DNA from: Verrucomicrobiia bacterium | Lineage (GTDB): Bacteria > Verrucomicrobiota > Verrucomicrobiia > Limisphaerales > UBA11358 | Assembly: GCA_031290985.1 (NCBI GenBank) | Contig: JARLJW010000101.1 | Location: forward strand, 1 to 57,522 | Direction of reading: 5' to 3' | DNA length: 57,522 nt | In this document: in pieces, positions 44,131-53,226 of the stretch | Layout: every line of letters starts with the position of its first letter | Position numbering within the stretch: position 1 is the first letter of the stretch | Program-made: the position numbers and the translations under genes | The notes under the pieces: generated by a model | What the model was told of the DNA's origin: nothing | Database searches by the model: none | The model's input: the letters and a program-made list of their open reading frames with translations, nothing else

Positions 44131-44751
44131 TTACTTTTCCGCGATCCAGACCAGGGTGCCGCTGGGGAGCAGGTCGAAGAGCGCAATCAAATCCGGGTCG
44201 GCGAAGTGGATGCAGCCGTAGGAGGCGGGACGGCCGAGGGAAGCCTGATCGCCGGTGCCGTGGATGTAAATCGTGCGCTCATGCGTGTCCACGTTGCCGC
44301 CCCGGTTGAAGCCGGGCTCAAGCCCCTCGAGCCACAGGATGCGCGTGGTGATGGTCCCGGCCTTGAGGCCGCGTTCAGCCACGGTGCCGATGACTTCACG
44401 ATCCCGGAAAATGGTTCCCGCCGGCTCGCCGTCGCCGATTTTTTCCGCGATGCGATGCAGGCCGCGCGGCGTGCAATTGGAACCCAGGATTTCACCGATG
44501 CCGAAGCGCGAGGTGGAGCAGGAACAGGTACGCACCAGGCGGTTTTGTTCGTAGAGCGAAGCGGTCTGGCGGGCGATGTTCACGGTCAGAACGTAATGCG
44601 TGGGCGGGATGCCCAACCGGTCGCAGGTGGCGAGACAGGCGGCGGGCAATTGGTTGCGACTTTGCAGGGTCGAGCAGCCGGGCATCAAGAGCGCCACCAA
44701 GCCCAAGACAAAAATCAGCCGGCTCCAATTTTTAACAGTGCAAATTTTCAT
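44131..44751 (-). CDS. L,D-transpeptidase (YkuD) lipoprotein
   Basis: A 206-residue protein from the ATG at 44751. A lipobox follows a hydrophobic stretch (VALLMPGC), so it is probably an envelope lipoprotein. The YkuD catalytic site is IHGTGDQASLGRPASYGCIH, with nucleophile Cys180 in the SYGCIHF motif. The enzyme makes 3-3 peptidoglycan crosslinks or anchors proteins to the wall. It follows the SDR stop by 9 bp on the same strand, in an argA-SDR-LDT unit. Confidence 0.9.
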   Translation of the reverse strand: MKICTVKNWSRLIFVLGLVALLMPGCSTLQSRNQLPAACLATCDRLGIPPTHYVLTVNIARQTASLYEQNRLVRTCSCSTSRFGIGEILGSNCTPRGLHRIAEKIGDGEPAGTIFRDREVIGTVAERGLKAGTITTRILWLEGLEPGFNRGGNVDTHERTIYIHGTGDQASLGRPASYGCIHFADPDLIALFDLLPSGTLVWIAEK

Positions 44752-44760
44752 CGGCGGCAA

Positions 44761-45600
44761 TCAAGCAACTGGTGACGGCTGGAACCGTGCCCGCATAAAA
44801 TCAACATAATCCTGATCGACCATGCCCTGTTTGGCCGCAACGAATCCGCCCACGTCCTCGCCGATAAAATAGCGCAACCGGGCAGTACCGTCCGTGGCGG
44901 CTTCATAAATGACCTGCGCCACTTCAGCTGAGGTCACCATGCGACTGGCCCGCATCGCGCCGTACGCAGCATTGGTGGCGCCGATGAATGCATCATAATC
45001 CGCCGGAGCAGCAGTTTGGGCGCGTTCCTCGCCCAGGCGCTTGCCGAAGTTGGTGCTGGAAACGCCGCCGCTCGGCTCGATGAGCTTGACGGCGATGTTT
45101 TGGGACGCGAGTTCGAAGGCCAACGATTCAGAAAATCCTTCCAGGGCATATTTTGTCGCGCAATAGAGCGAGATCATGGGCAAGCCCACCAATCCGGCAC
45201 GCGAGCTGATATTGATGATCATGCCGCCATGATTTTGCCGGAAATGCGGCAGCAAGGCGCGCGTGACATCCATGACACCAAGCACATTGACCTCAAACTG
45301 CTCCTGGATCCGCTCACGCGGAATGCCCTCGAAAACGCCGGACAAACTGAACCCCGCGTTATTAACCAGCACATCAATTTTCGCAAAACGCGCAAGGCCG
45401 GCTGCGACCGCCGAGTGAATGCCATCGCCATCCCGAACATCCATCTGGGCAACGAGAATGTTATTGAACCGGGCGAGTTCTTTTTCAGCGGCCGGATCCC
45501 GCAGGGTGGCGATGACATTCCAACCTTTGGCAGCAAAATATTTGGCCGTGGCCAAGCCAATGCCAGACGAACTGCCGGTTATTAAAACCGTGCGGGTCAT
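44761..45600 (-). CDS. short-chain dehydrogenase/reductase (SDR) oxidoreductase
   Basis: A 279-residue protein with the classical SDR layout: TGSSSGIGLATAKYF cofactor loop, VLVNNAGFSLSG (NNAG), ISSRAGL serine, and the YCATK active-site Tyr-x3-Lys. Substrate is unknown. The start overlaps the argA stop by 4 bp, so translation is coupled to argA, though no link to arginine synthesis is evident. Confidence 0.9.
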   Translation of the reverse strand: MTRTVLITGSSSGIGLATAKYFAAKGWNVIATLRDPAAEKELARFNNILVAQMDVRDGDGIHSAVAAGLARFAKIDVLVNNAGFSLSGVFEGIPRERIQEQFEVNVLGVMDVTRALLPHFRQNHGGMIINISSRAGLVGLPMISLYCATKYALEGFSESLAFELASQNIAVKLIEPSGGVSSTNFGKRLGEERAQTAAPADYDAFIGATNAAYGAMRASRMVTSAEVAQVIYEAATDGTARLRYFIGEDVGGFVAAKQGMVDQDYVDFMRARFQPSPVA

Positions 45601-46880
45601 GCCTTCAATTTTTTGACGAGCACCTTGGAGTTGCGGCCGCTCTGGTCGTATTTTTCGCGGCGGGCGGGCGGCAGATCGTCGGGCGTACCTTCGCTGAAGC
45701 CGCCCTTGGACTGGAAATAGGTGAAGGCCTGGGTGGAAAGCGTGAGGAGTTCGTCGACGTTAAATTCCCGCGCCTTGCTCTCGACGAACTGGATGAGCTT
45801 GCGCCCGATGCCCTGGTTTTCATGCAAGGCATTGACGTAAAGACAGGCCAACTCGGCCTTGTTGTGCTCGGGATACACGTGCAACGCCACACAGGCCACG
45901 GGATTTTTATCGATCTCAAAGATGTAATAATCGCCCAGCCGGCTTTCGATCATCGCCCGCGTCCGCCGGACCAGTTCATCGGATTCAACCGCGGCCTTGG
46001 TGAGCAACTGGATGGCGCGGACGTCTTTTTTCTTGGCGGCGCGGATCTGTTGATATTCGTTGGCGTAGATCAAGGTGCCGATGCCTTCGTTGGAGAACAC
46101 CTCGGCGAGGAGACCTTCATCCACCCGGCCATTGAGGACGTGGACGCGCGGCACGCCGGCCTTGCAGGCGAGTGCGGCGTGCTGGGCCTTGGACAGGATC
46201 TCGGGCGCAAAATTGGGGCTGCTGTTCTGCAAGAGGCCCTGCAATTCGGACACCAGCATCTGCCGGATGAGCCGGCCATTATGCACCAGGCCGTCGGCGG
46301 CGGTGATGTACATCAGCTTGGTGGCCTTCAACGCATCGGCCACGGCCACCGCCACGCTGTCGGAATTCACGCGGTAGGTTTTGCCATCGCCATCAAAGCC
46401 GAGCGGCGGGATGACGGGGACGATGCCCTGCGACAGCAAGACCGTGAGCAGTTCCGTGTCCACCCGCTCCACCTTGCCGGTGAAGAGATGGTCCACGCCC
46501 TGGATGATGCCGAGCGGATGCGCGATGATGGCGTTCGGGCAGACGGCCCGGAGATCGTTCGTGGAGAGGCCTTCGAGAATTTCGTGTGTGAGCCGGTTCG
46601 CGGCATCCATCGCGATCTGCAAGGTCGGGGCGTCGGTGATGCCGGAGCCGTCCCAGTTGGAGGCCTTGACCCCGTGCTTCTCCGCGAGCGCCTTGATCTG
46701 CGCCGAGGCGCCATGGACGAGCACCACACGGATGTTCAACGACCGGAGCACCGCCACATCCAGCAGGAGCGTGGCGAAGTTTTCGTCGGTGACGATGGCG
46801 CCGTCAATCGCGAGGACAAAGGTCTTCTCGCGGAATTGCGGAATGTATTGCAGGATGCCCCGCAGGTCGGTCGGTTTCAT
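45597..46880 (-). CDS. argA: amino-acid N-acetyltransferase (N-acetylglutamate synthase)
   Basis: A 427-residue protein with the two-domain ArgA layout. The N-terminal amino-acid-kinase fold (residues ~20-280; FVLAIDGAIVTDENFATL, VVLVHGASAQIKAL, NSDSVAVAVADALKATKL) binds arginine as a feedback site. The C-terminal GNAT acetyltransferase domain (ACVALHVYPEHNKAELACLY, then QGIGRKLIQFVESKA with the QGxGRxL acetyl-CoA loop). It makes N-acetylglutamate, the first step of arginine synthesis. No argB-H neighbours are here. It precedes the SDR gene by a 4-bp overlap. Confidence 0.9.
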   Translation of the reverse strand: MKPTDLRGILQYIPQFREKTFVLAIDGAIVTDENFATLLLDVAVLRSLNIRVVLVHGASAQIKALAEKHGVKASNWDGSGITDAPTLQIAMDAANRLTHEILEGLSTNDLRAVCPNAIIAHPLGIIQGVDHLFTGKVERVDTELLTVLLSQGIVPVIPPLGFDGDGKTYRVNSDSVAVAVADALKATKLMYITAADGLVHNGRLIRQMLVSELQGLLQNSSPNFAPEILSKAQHAALACKAGVPRVHVLNGRVDEGLLAEVFSNEGIGTLIYANEYQQIRAAKKKDVRAIQLLTKAAVESDELVRRTRAMIESRLGDYYIFEIDKNPVACVALHVYPEHNKAELACLYVNALHENQGIGRKLIQFVESKAREFNVDELLTLSTQAFTYFQSKGGFSEGTPDDLPPARREKYDQSGRNSKVLVKKLKA

Positions 46881-47104
46881 TTCAGCGCAGAATAACTAGC
46901 GGGTTTCGGGCGGGATTCAAATCAATTATTTCAGATGAACTCCCGGAGCCGGAAAAAAGGGTTGCCGCTGGCAGAAAAAAGTGAGCAGATGTGCATCCAT
47001 TACCGGCCCCGATCCGGGGATCTTTCCGAGATAAATCGCAGCTGGTGAAACGATCGGCAAAGCGCGCGCCATTCCCCAGTGATCAATTCCGGGAGGGACC
47101 GTTT

Positions 47105-47638
47105 TCAGGGATTCGTCAGATATTGTACGATGCGTTCGTCCTTGAGCGCAACCAGCGCGACCTTAAGGATCGCACCATCGCACGCATTGAGATATTTCCA
47201 GCTAGGATCGTTGGCGCTCAACGCAATGACCTGGCCAGCGCCCGTCTCGATGGTGAAGTCAACCGTGCACCTGAACGACCAACCCGCCCCGGCCTCCTCG
47301 AGGTCCGCCTTGTTGACCGTAATTTTCAGCGACTTGGCGGCACCATCGCCCACCTGAACGCCCTTTTTTTGCAAGGCCTGTTGGATCGCGCTGATGGCCT
47401 GGCCGGTCCACGCATGCAGATCGCCCTTGACCGAGCGCCCGCCCCCGGCCTCGCCAATCAATATGGTTTCAGTTGATGGCTGAGCGTTGATCAGCGTGAC
47501 TTTTGTTCCTGCGGGGAGGTTCGGAAGCAGATCCGGATTCGGCGCCTCGGCTTCAGGAACATACACTGTGGTACAACCGACCAGCCCGACCAGAACACAC
47601 AGGAACAGGCTGCCGAGAAGGATGCGATGGGATTTCAT
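47105..47638 (-). CDS. hypothetical lipoprotein
   Basis: A 177-residue protein. The signal LFLCVLVGLVGC has a lipobox. The mature part (AGTKVTLINAQPSTETILIG, then LKITVNKADLEEAGAGWSFR) is mixed alpha/beta and recalls small outer-membrane-associated lipoproteins, but I do not recognise a family. The gaps on both sides (225 bp to the argA start, 194 bp to the hisC stop) show nothing notable. Confidence 0.6.
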   Translation of the reverse strand: MKSHRILLGSLFLCVLVGLVGCTTVYVPEAEAPNPDLLPNLPAGTKVTLINAQPSTETILIGEAGGGRSVKGDLHAWTGQAISAIQQALQKKGVQVGDGAAKSLKITVNKADLEEAGAGWSFRCTVDFTIETGAGQVIALSANDPSWKYLNACDGAILKVALVALKDERIVQYLTNP

Positions 47639-47832
47639 GTTTTGAATATTAAAGGTTTAGTGCTGCCGACTGATTAACCACGCCAATAACCTTTGTGAAA
47701 ACGACGGGTGGCGTCAAGAAAGATTGATAATCTCACCACCGCCCGGAGTATTTGGCGGCACAGGCGTGGAGTTGCGGCAAAAACATCCTGGCCGCTGACC
47801 GCGCCGATGATCCCGCTGCACGGCGGCGAAAA

Positions 47833-48927
47833 TCAACCAGCCAGCGCTTTTTTTAAGGCCGCGAGGCAGCGGTCATTTTCCTGGCGGGTGCCGACGGAGA
47901 TGCGAATCCATTCTGCCAACTGGTAGCCGGCCATCGGGCGGGTGATGACGCCCTGCCCTTGCAAGGCGGCGAAAACCTTCTGGCCGTCACCGACGCGGAC
48001 GAGGATGAAGTTGGCGCTGGAGGGGACGTATTCCAGCTTCAGGTCGCGGAAGGCCTTCGCAAAAAATCCCAGGCCGGCGAAATTGTTCTGCCGGGTTTTT
48101 TGGACGTGTTCCGCGTCGTCCAGGGCGGCGAGCGCGGCGACCTGGGAAAGCAGATTCACGTTGAATGGCTGGCGGATTTTTTCGAGCGCGGAGACGAGTT
48201 CCGGAACGGCGATGCCATAACCGACCCGGAGGCCGGCCAGGCCGTAAATCTTGGAGAAGGTGCGCATCAGGATGAGATTTTTCCGGACGCCCAGGCGGAT
48301 GAGCGGCACCAAGTCCAGGGCGTCTTCCATGAATTCGATGTAGGCTTCGTCCATGACCAGCAGCACGTCGTCCGGCATTTGGTTGACGAAATGGATGACT
48401 TCCTCGCGGGCGGCAAGCGTGCCGGTGGGGTTGTTGGGGTTCGCCACAAAGACGAGGCGCGTCTTGGGGGTGATGGCCTTGAGCATGGCGGGCAGATCGT
48501 GGCCGTGATTTTTGGCCGGCACGGTGATGACGGAGGCACCGAACATTTTGGCGACGATGGGATAGATGGCGAAGCAATATTGCGACACGACGATGTCCGC
48601 GCCCGGCGCGAGCAAGGCGTGGGCGACAAACTCGATGATCTCGTTTGAACCATTGCCGAGGACGAGGTTGGCGGGCTCGACGCCGAGCTTGGCGGCCAGT
48701 TTTTGCTTCAGGTAAAAGGCGTTGCCATCGGGGTACAGGTTCACGCCGGCAAGCGCCTTTTGCATGGCGGCGATGGCGAGCGGCGACGGGCCGAAGGGGT
48801 TTTCGTTGGACGCGACCTTGATGATGGTTTCGGCGGGCAGGCCGAGTTCGCGCGCGACTTCTTCGATCGGACGACCGGGTTGATAGACGGGAAGGGTCTT
48901 TAGGAAGGGACTAAGGGGCAGGCTCAT
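47833..48927 (-). CDS. hisC: histidinol-phosphate aminotransferase
   Basis: A 364-residue PLP-dependent enzyme from the ATG at 48927; the ORF upstream overlaps the next gene. Family features: KVASNENPFGPSPLAIAAM, VLGNGSNEIIEFVAHALLA, FVANPNNPTGTLA, and the PLP lysine Lys226 in TFSKIYGLAGLR. It converts imidazole acetol phosphate to histidinol phosphate with glutamate. It lies 10 bp downstream of the DRTGG gene on the same strand, so it is probably in one operon with the split phosphotransacetylase. Other his genes are absent here. The substrate within the family could also be an aromatic or other amino acid. Confidence 0.9.
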   Translation of the reverse strand: MSLPLSPFLKTLPVYQPGRPIEEVARELGLPAETIIKVASNENPFGPSPLAIAAMQKALAGVNLYPDGNAFYLKQKLAAKLGVEPANLVLGNGSNEIIEFVAHALLAPGADIVVSQYCFAIYPIVAKMFGASVITVPAKNHGHDLPAMLKAITPKTRLVFVANPNNPTGTLAAREEVIHFVNQMPDDVLLVMDEAYIEFMEDALDLVPLIRLGVRKNLILMRTFSKIYGLAGLRVGYGIAVPELVSALEKIRQPFNVNLLSQVAALAALDDAEHVQKTRQNNFAGLGFFAKAFRDLKLEYVPSSANFILVRVGDGQKVFAALQGQGVITRPMAGYQLAEWIRISVGTRQENDRCLAALKKALAG

Positions 48928-48937
48928 AGTTGGAAAA

Positions 48938-50032
48938 TCAAAGCGCGTCGATGATTTTTTTGACGTTGATGTGTCTGGCCACGATGTCGCGGATGAGGGA
49001 AATCTTTTCCGCATCGGCGGGGCGCGTCTTGACGATGGTATCGTGGACCTTGGAGGCGATCTGATAGCTGTCCGCCTGGGCGAGCAGCACGGGGATGGGC
49101 AAGGCCTGGAGGGCTTTCAGGACGCCCGCCCCCGGCTTGAGGCCGCCGGTGAGAACGATGCCAGCCATGTTGCCGGGACTGCCCGGGAACGTGCTGGTGC
49201 CGGCGGCGAGCAGGATGTCCTCGCGGTCGCCGGGGGTTATGAGCAGGACGCCGGGCTTGAAAAACTGGATGGCGTTCTGCGCGCCCATGGCGCCGACGAC
49301 GACGTCATCCACGAGCATGTTCAAGGAGGGCGGCGTGTTCAGCAGTTCGGCGTTTAATTCCTCACCGATCAGGCCGACGGTCGGGCGGGACAGGATTTCC
49401 TGGTGCGGCAACACGCCGAGGAGTTCCAGTCCTTTGCGCTTGAGACCGCTGCGGACGAAGCGGGTGATCTCGGGAATCTTTGATTCGTGCACCTTGTTGA
49501 TGATGACGCCGATGATCTCGACGCCCTCCTTTTCGAACAACGCCTGGTTGAGGGCGACTTCATCGATGGGTTTGCCGATGCCGCCGCGGGTGACGATGAT
49601 GACCTTGCAGCCGAGGGTCTTGGCGACCTGCGCATTGGACAGGTCGAACACCGAGCCGACGCCGGCGTGGCCGCTGCCCTCGCACAGCACGAAATCCTTT
49701 TCCCAGGCGACGCGGTCGAAGGAGGTCTGGATCTTTTTGACGAGCGCCTCGTTGTTGGCGGACTGGAGATATTTGCGGGTGAAGGCGGGCTCGACGGCGA
49801 TGGGGCTCATGTCCACGAGCGGACAGTTCATCCGGTAAACGGAATCCATGAGGATGGAATCCTCGTCGATCTTCTGCTCCTCGACCTCGACGAAGCGCTG
49901 GCCGACGGGCTTGATGTAGCCGATGCGGGGGAAATATTTTTGCAGCGCGGCGATGAGGCCGAGGGACGCGGTGGTCTTGCCATCGTTCTGGCGCGTGGCG
50001 GCGATGAAGACGCGCGGGGTGGTGGTGTTCAT
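48938..50032 (-). CDS. BioD-like/DRTGG-domain protein (regulatory half of a split Pta)
   Basis: A 364-residue protein. The N-terminal P-loop domain (ATRQNDGKTTASLGLIAAL) resembles dethiobiotin synthetase-like ATPases, and the C-terminal part holds a DRTGG domain (LVDDVVVGAMGAQNAIQFF, then VLLITPGDREDILLAA). This is the layout of the N-terminal part of long phosphotransacetylases such as E. coli Pta, where it modulates activity. It abuts the catalytic pta gene with no gap (stop at 50033-50035, start at 50032). Confidence 0.85.
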   Translation of the reverse strand: MNTTTPRVFIAATRQNDGKTTASLGLIAALQKYFPRIGYIKPVGQRFVEVEEQKIDEDSILMDSVYRMNCPLVDMSPIAVEPAFTRKYLQSANNEALVKKIQTSFDRVAWEKDFVLCEGSGHAGVGSVFDLSNAQVAKTLGCKVIIVTRGGIGKPIDEVALNQALFEKEGVEIIGVIINKVHESKIPEITRFVRSGLKRKGLELLGVLPHQEILSRPTVGLIGEELNAELLNTPPSLNMLVDDVVVGAMGAQNAIQFFKPGVLLITPGDREDILLAAGTSTFPGSPGNMAGIVLTGGLKPGAGVLKALQALPIPVLLAQADSYQIASKVHDTIVKTRPADAEKISLIRDIVARHINVKKIIDAL

Positions 50033-51091
50033 TTAATCGGCCTCGCCCGGGAGTTCCGCATCCGCACCCGGGTACAGCTTTTGATAATCGGTGGATTGCA
50101 CGGCGACGATGGCGGCGACACCCAAAATATCGTGCGCACTCGAACCGCGGGAACAATCGGCGGCCGGCCGGTTGAGGCCGAGCAGGATCTGGCCGTAAGA
50201 TTTCGCGTGCCCGACAACAGCGAGCAACTTGCAGGCGATGTTGCCGGAATTGAGGTCGGGGAAGATCAGGACGTTCGCGCGGCCGGCCACCTGGCTGTCA
50301 TGCAATTTGCGGGAGGCGATCTCGGGGACGAGCGCGGCATCGGCCTGGAGTTCGCCGTCAAAGTCCGCCTCGAGCAGCATTTGGGAGGCTTTGCGCCGGG
50401 CGAGCGCGGTGGCGGCCTGGACCTTGCCGACGGAAGGATGCGCCGCACTGCCCTTGGTCGAAAAGGACAGCAACGCGACGCGCGGACGGATGCCGAGCAT
50501 GTGACGCGCCAGCCGGGCCGTGGAGATGGCGATGTCCGCGAGCTGGTCCACGGTCGGGTCAGGAATCACGCCGCAATCCGCCATGAAAAGCACGCCCTCT
50601 TCGCCGATGCGGGTGTCATCGACCTCCATGACCATGCAACTGGAGGCGGTGTGGATGTCGGGCGCGACCTTGATGATCTGGAACAACGGCCGCAGCACGC
50701 TGCCGGTGATGTGGGAAGCGCCGGAGATCAATCCGTCCGCCTGATGCATGGCCAGCATCATGGCGCCGTAAAAGTTCGGCTGGAGCATCGCCTCACGGGC
50801 CTCGGTGGTACGCAGTCCTTTTTCCCGGCGCAACGAATAGAAGCGGCGGGAAAAATTATCCAGATCCTCGCTGGTGGCGGGATTGATGATGCGGATGCCT
50901 TCGAGGGAAATGTTCAGATCCTTGGCCGCCGCCTGCACCTTGAGGTAGTCGCCGAGGAGGATCGGCACGCCGAGGCGCAGCGCGTGGAACTGCCGCGCGG
51001 CCTGCAGGATGCGGGGCTCGTCGCCTTCGGGGAACACCACGCGCTTGGGATGACGCTGCAACTTTTCGATGACGTTGCCGATGAAATGCAT
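50033..51091 (-). CDS. pta: phosphate acetyltransferase, catalytic domain
   Basis: A 352-residue protein with the PTA_PTB fold. Features: RVVFPEGDEPRILQAARQF, DGLISGASHITGSVLRPLFQ, ASSCMVMEVDD, ADCGVIPDPTVDQLADIAIS, and SSAHDILGVAAIVAVQ at the end. It converts acetyl-CoA and phosphate to acetyl phosphate and CoA. It lacks the N-terminal regulatory half, which is encoded by the next gene; together the two sum to 716 residues, near the length of single-chain Pta. Acetate kinase is not visible in the window. Confidence 0.92.
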   Translation of the reverse strand: MHFIGNVIEKLQRHPKRVVFPEGDEPRILQAARQFHALRLGVPILLGDYLKVQAAAKDLNISLEGIRIINPATSEDLDNFSRRFYSLRREKGLRTTEAREAMLQPNFYGAMMLAMHQADGLISGASHITGSVLRPLFQIIKVAPDIHTASSCMVMEVDDTRIGEEGVLFMADCGVIPDPTVDQLADIAISTARLARHMLGIRPRVALLSFSTKGSAAHPSVGKVQAATALARRKASQMLLEADFDGELQADAALVPEIASRKLHDSQVAGRANVLIFPDLNSGNIACKLLAVVGHAKSYGQILLGLNRPAADCSRGSSAHDILGVAAIVAVQSTDYQKLYPGADAELPGEAD

Positions 51092-51152
51092 GGCGGTAAG
51101 TTAGCGGGCAAACGTCAAACTGCAAAAGGAAATTGGCGGGGGAAATATTTCA

Positions 51153-51240
51153 ACCACGGATGGACATGGATAAAATCCGAAGGGCCGAAATCCGAAGGCG
51201 GAAAGAAATCCGAATGACGAAGCCCGAAGGCGCCGGGCAA
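51153..51240. repeat. dispersed intergenic repeats (CACGGATGGACATGGAT and CGAAATCCGAA types)
   Basis: The 410-bp gap between pta and the zinc-ribbon gene has no convincing gene. Its first part holds ACCACGGATGGACATGGATA, then repeated CCGAA-, GAAATCCGAA- and CCGAAG-type units. Such short imperfect repeats are familiar between genes in this phylum. The rest (51241-51460) shows nothing notable before the promoter. Confidence 0.45.
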
Positions 51241-51463
51241 TTCGCACAGACAATCACGAATACAAGGTGGGCTGACGACGATTAGTTTGCGAACATTAGG
51301 ATTTCAATCGGCCACTCACCTTCGTTGGGCGGGGTGAGGAAACAAACTGTGCGCCACGGATTGATGCAGTGCCACGGTTGCAGGCGCTGCGCTGCGGCTG
51401 GTGCCACGCACACAGCCGCCGCCCGTTGGAATTGAAATTAGGACGCGCAACTGTTTGTGCGGA

Positions 51464-51492
51464 TTGACTTGAGTTGTTTGGGCGGCTAGGCT
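51464..51492 (+). promoter_or_regulatory. sigma70-type promoter before the zinc-ribbon gene
   Basis: TTGACT (51464-51469) and TAGGCT (51487-51492) are separated by exactly 17 bases. Transcription would begin about 51499, only a few bases before the ATG at 51502, so the mRNA may be leaderless or nearly so. The GGGAG at 51493-51497 would then be mostly untranscribed. Confidence 0.4.
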
Positions 51493-51501
51493 GGGAGCCG
51501 A

Positions 51502-52230
51502 ATGCAGGAAATCATCGAGAAGCTTCTCATTTTGCAGGACCGCGACCGGAAAATTGTCCGGGTCACCCAGGAACTTGCCTACATCAGCCCCGAACGCGAC
51601 GGCTTGCACGCCAAAGCCAAGGCCACCCAAGGGTCGCTGGAAGCCGCGAAATTGCGGGTGAAACAGATCGAGGCGGAACGCAAACAGCGCGACCTGGAGA
51701 TTGATTCCAAAAAATCACAGATTGAAAAATACCTGAACCAGCAGCTCCAGACACGCAAGAACGAGGAATACAAGGCGTTGACGCATGAGATCGACATGGC
51801 GAAGGAAGCCATCTTCAAGATTGAGGATGCGGAGATCGTTTTGATGGAACAGGCCGAGGCGGCGCAGAAGGAAGTCGCCCGTGCGACGACCGAGGCGGCG
51901 GCGGCGAAGAAGCGGGTCGAGGAGGAGATCGGCCTGCTGAACCAGCGCGAGGAGAACCTGAAGAAGGAACTGGGCGAACTGACGAGCAGCCGGGCGCAAC
52001 TGGCCTCCGCCATCGACGAGTCCACGCGCACCCGCTATGAACGGCTGTTCAAGAGCAAGGGCGAGAACGTGGTCGTGGGCATCGAGCACAGCTCGTGCGG
52101 CGGCTGCCACATGAAATTGCAGGCGCAGGTGCTCGTGAGCTGCCGCGCGCAGGGGGACATTGTGACGTGCCCGAGCTGCGGGCGCATTTTGTATTTCACG
52201 AGCGACATGAGCTTGACGCCGGGGGATTGA
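51502..52230 (+). CDS. coiled-coil C4 zinc-ribbon protein (zf-RING_7/CT398-like)
   Basis: A 242-residue protein. Residues ~5-175 form a long coiled coil (LRVKQIEAERKQRDLEIDSK, EDAEIVLMEQAEAAQKEVAR). The C-terminal zinc ribbon has two CxxC pairs: SSCGGCHMKL and VTCPSCGRIL. This architecture matches zf-RING_7/CT398-like proteins, which likely bind nucleic acid or structure complexes; the function is unsettled. It is often found near rnpB in other genomes, but no RNase P RNA is evident here. Confidence 0.9.
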   Translation: MQEIIEKLLILQDRDRKIVRVTQELAYISPERDGLHAKAKATQGSLEAAKLRVKQIEAERKQRDLEIDSKKSQIEKYLNQQLQTRKNEEYKALTHEIDMAKEAIFKIEDAEIVLMEQAEAAQKEVARATTEAAAAKKRVEEEIGLLNQREENLKKELGELTSSRAQLASAIDESTRTRYERLFKSKGENVVVGIEHSSCGGCHMKLQAQVLVSCRAQGDIVTCPSCGRILYFTSDMSLTPGD

Positions 52231-52297
52231 AAATATTTCACCAAAATGACTTCAGCTTAACCATGAGGTGAAATTAAAAAACACTTAAGGGAAAAAC

Positions 52298-53161
52298 ATG
52301 TCAACCAAACCGAACCTCAGCCGGCTCGCGCTCCTGTTCGTTCTTATTCTAGCAACCGGGACAAGTTCATTTGCCCAACCATTCAAGAATATTTTGATCC
52401 CCTCAAATGTTCCATGGACAGATACCGGCATAGACGTGACCAAAGGAAGCTGGTTGTTCATTTTGGCGGATGGGAAAGTTCTCTACTGGGACTTCAATCA
52501 CGCCACAACCGACGCCAACGGTGTGAACTGGGATGGCACCGGATTTTTTCCCAATGCCGTTTTGCCTGATGCCATCGTCGTAAGCCTGATTGGAAAAATC
52601 GGCGGCACCACGGAAATTGGAACCGGCACACCCGTCCCCGCTGGCAAAAAGGGAGATGGAACGGGATTTGTCGGCAAATCCTATCTCAACGCCATGCCTA
52701 AATCCGGCAGGCTCTTCCTGGGATTTAATGACACGCCGAATGCTTTCGGTGACAATATTGGTTCGTTTCACGTTTCGATTTTTGTGATCAAGCCGATACA
52801 ACCGGCGCAGACCGCCCTCAAGGATGGAGCTGAAGCAGTCCCAAAAGGCATTGTCGCGCCCGTGATTGACACAGCCACGGCGTCTGCGGCCGGAACCTCC
52901 ATGCCGAAACTGGCGCGGACATCCAGCAATCCCACCCAAACAGTAAACATTGGCATCTATGCTGGCATTGAAATTCAGGATTCCTCCAATCAAGTTTGCG
53001 GCATCCAATATTGCACCGACTTGTCGAATACCAATCAGTGGCAGGGCTTGACCAACGTAGTCCCTGATTCTTCCAGTTTCATCTGGTTTGACATCACCAA
53101 GTCGGCGAATTCAGGGCAGAGGTTTTACCGGGTCCTTCCAGGACCGATTCCAGTGCCATAA
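52298..53161 (+). CDS. secreted PA-IL-like lectin
   Basis: A 287-residue protein with a signal peptide (LALLFVLILATGTSSFA). The first ~150 mature residues resemble the PA-IL/LecA lectin fold: ILIPSNVPWTDTGIDVTKG, GSWLFILADGKV, LPDAIVVSLIGKIGG, and RLFLGFNDTPNAFGDNIGSF, where PA-IL-like proteins bind galactosides through Ca2+. The C-terminal part ends in FYRVLPGPIPVP, similar to the ends of the other large secreted proteins here. A Shine-Dalgarno AAGGGAAA precedes the ATG. The 136-bp gap to the next gene holds a poly-C run (53190-53199), a hairpin and a repeat. Confidence 0.7.
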   Translation: MSTKPNLSRLALLFVLILATGTSSFAQPFKNILIPSNVPWTDTGIDVTKGSWLFILADGKVLYWDFNHATTDANGVNWDGTGFFPNAVLPDAIVVSLIGKIGGTTEIGTGTPVPAGKKGDGTGFVGKSYLNAMPKSGRLFLGFNDTPNAFGDNIGSFHVSIFVIKPIQPAQTALKDGAEAVPKGIVAPVIDTATASAAGTSMPKLARTSSNPTQTVNIGIYAGIEIQDSSNQVCGIQYCTDLSNTNQWQGLTNVVPDSSSFIWFDITKSANSGQRFYRVLPGPIPVP

Positions 53162-53226
53162 TTTTGGGGTCTGCGCAGAAATCTTTTTGCCCCCCCCCCG
53201 GCTTGGTAGAGTAAGCGAAGTGGAAG

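Noticed and set aside
49487..51217. 576-codon plus-strand frame opposite the Pta genes
   Set aside because: Both minus-strand genes are well recognised; the antisense frame is low-complexity and has no domain.
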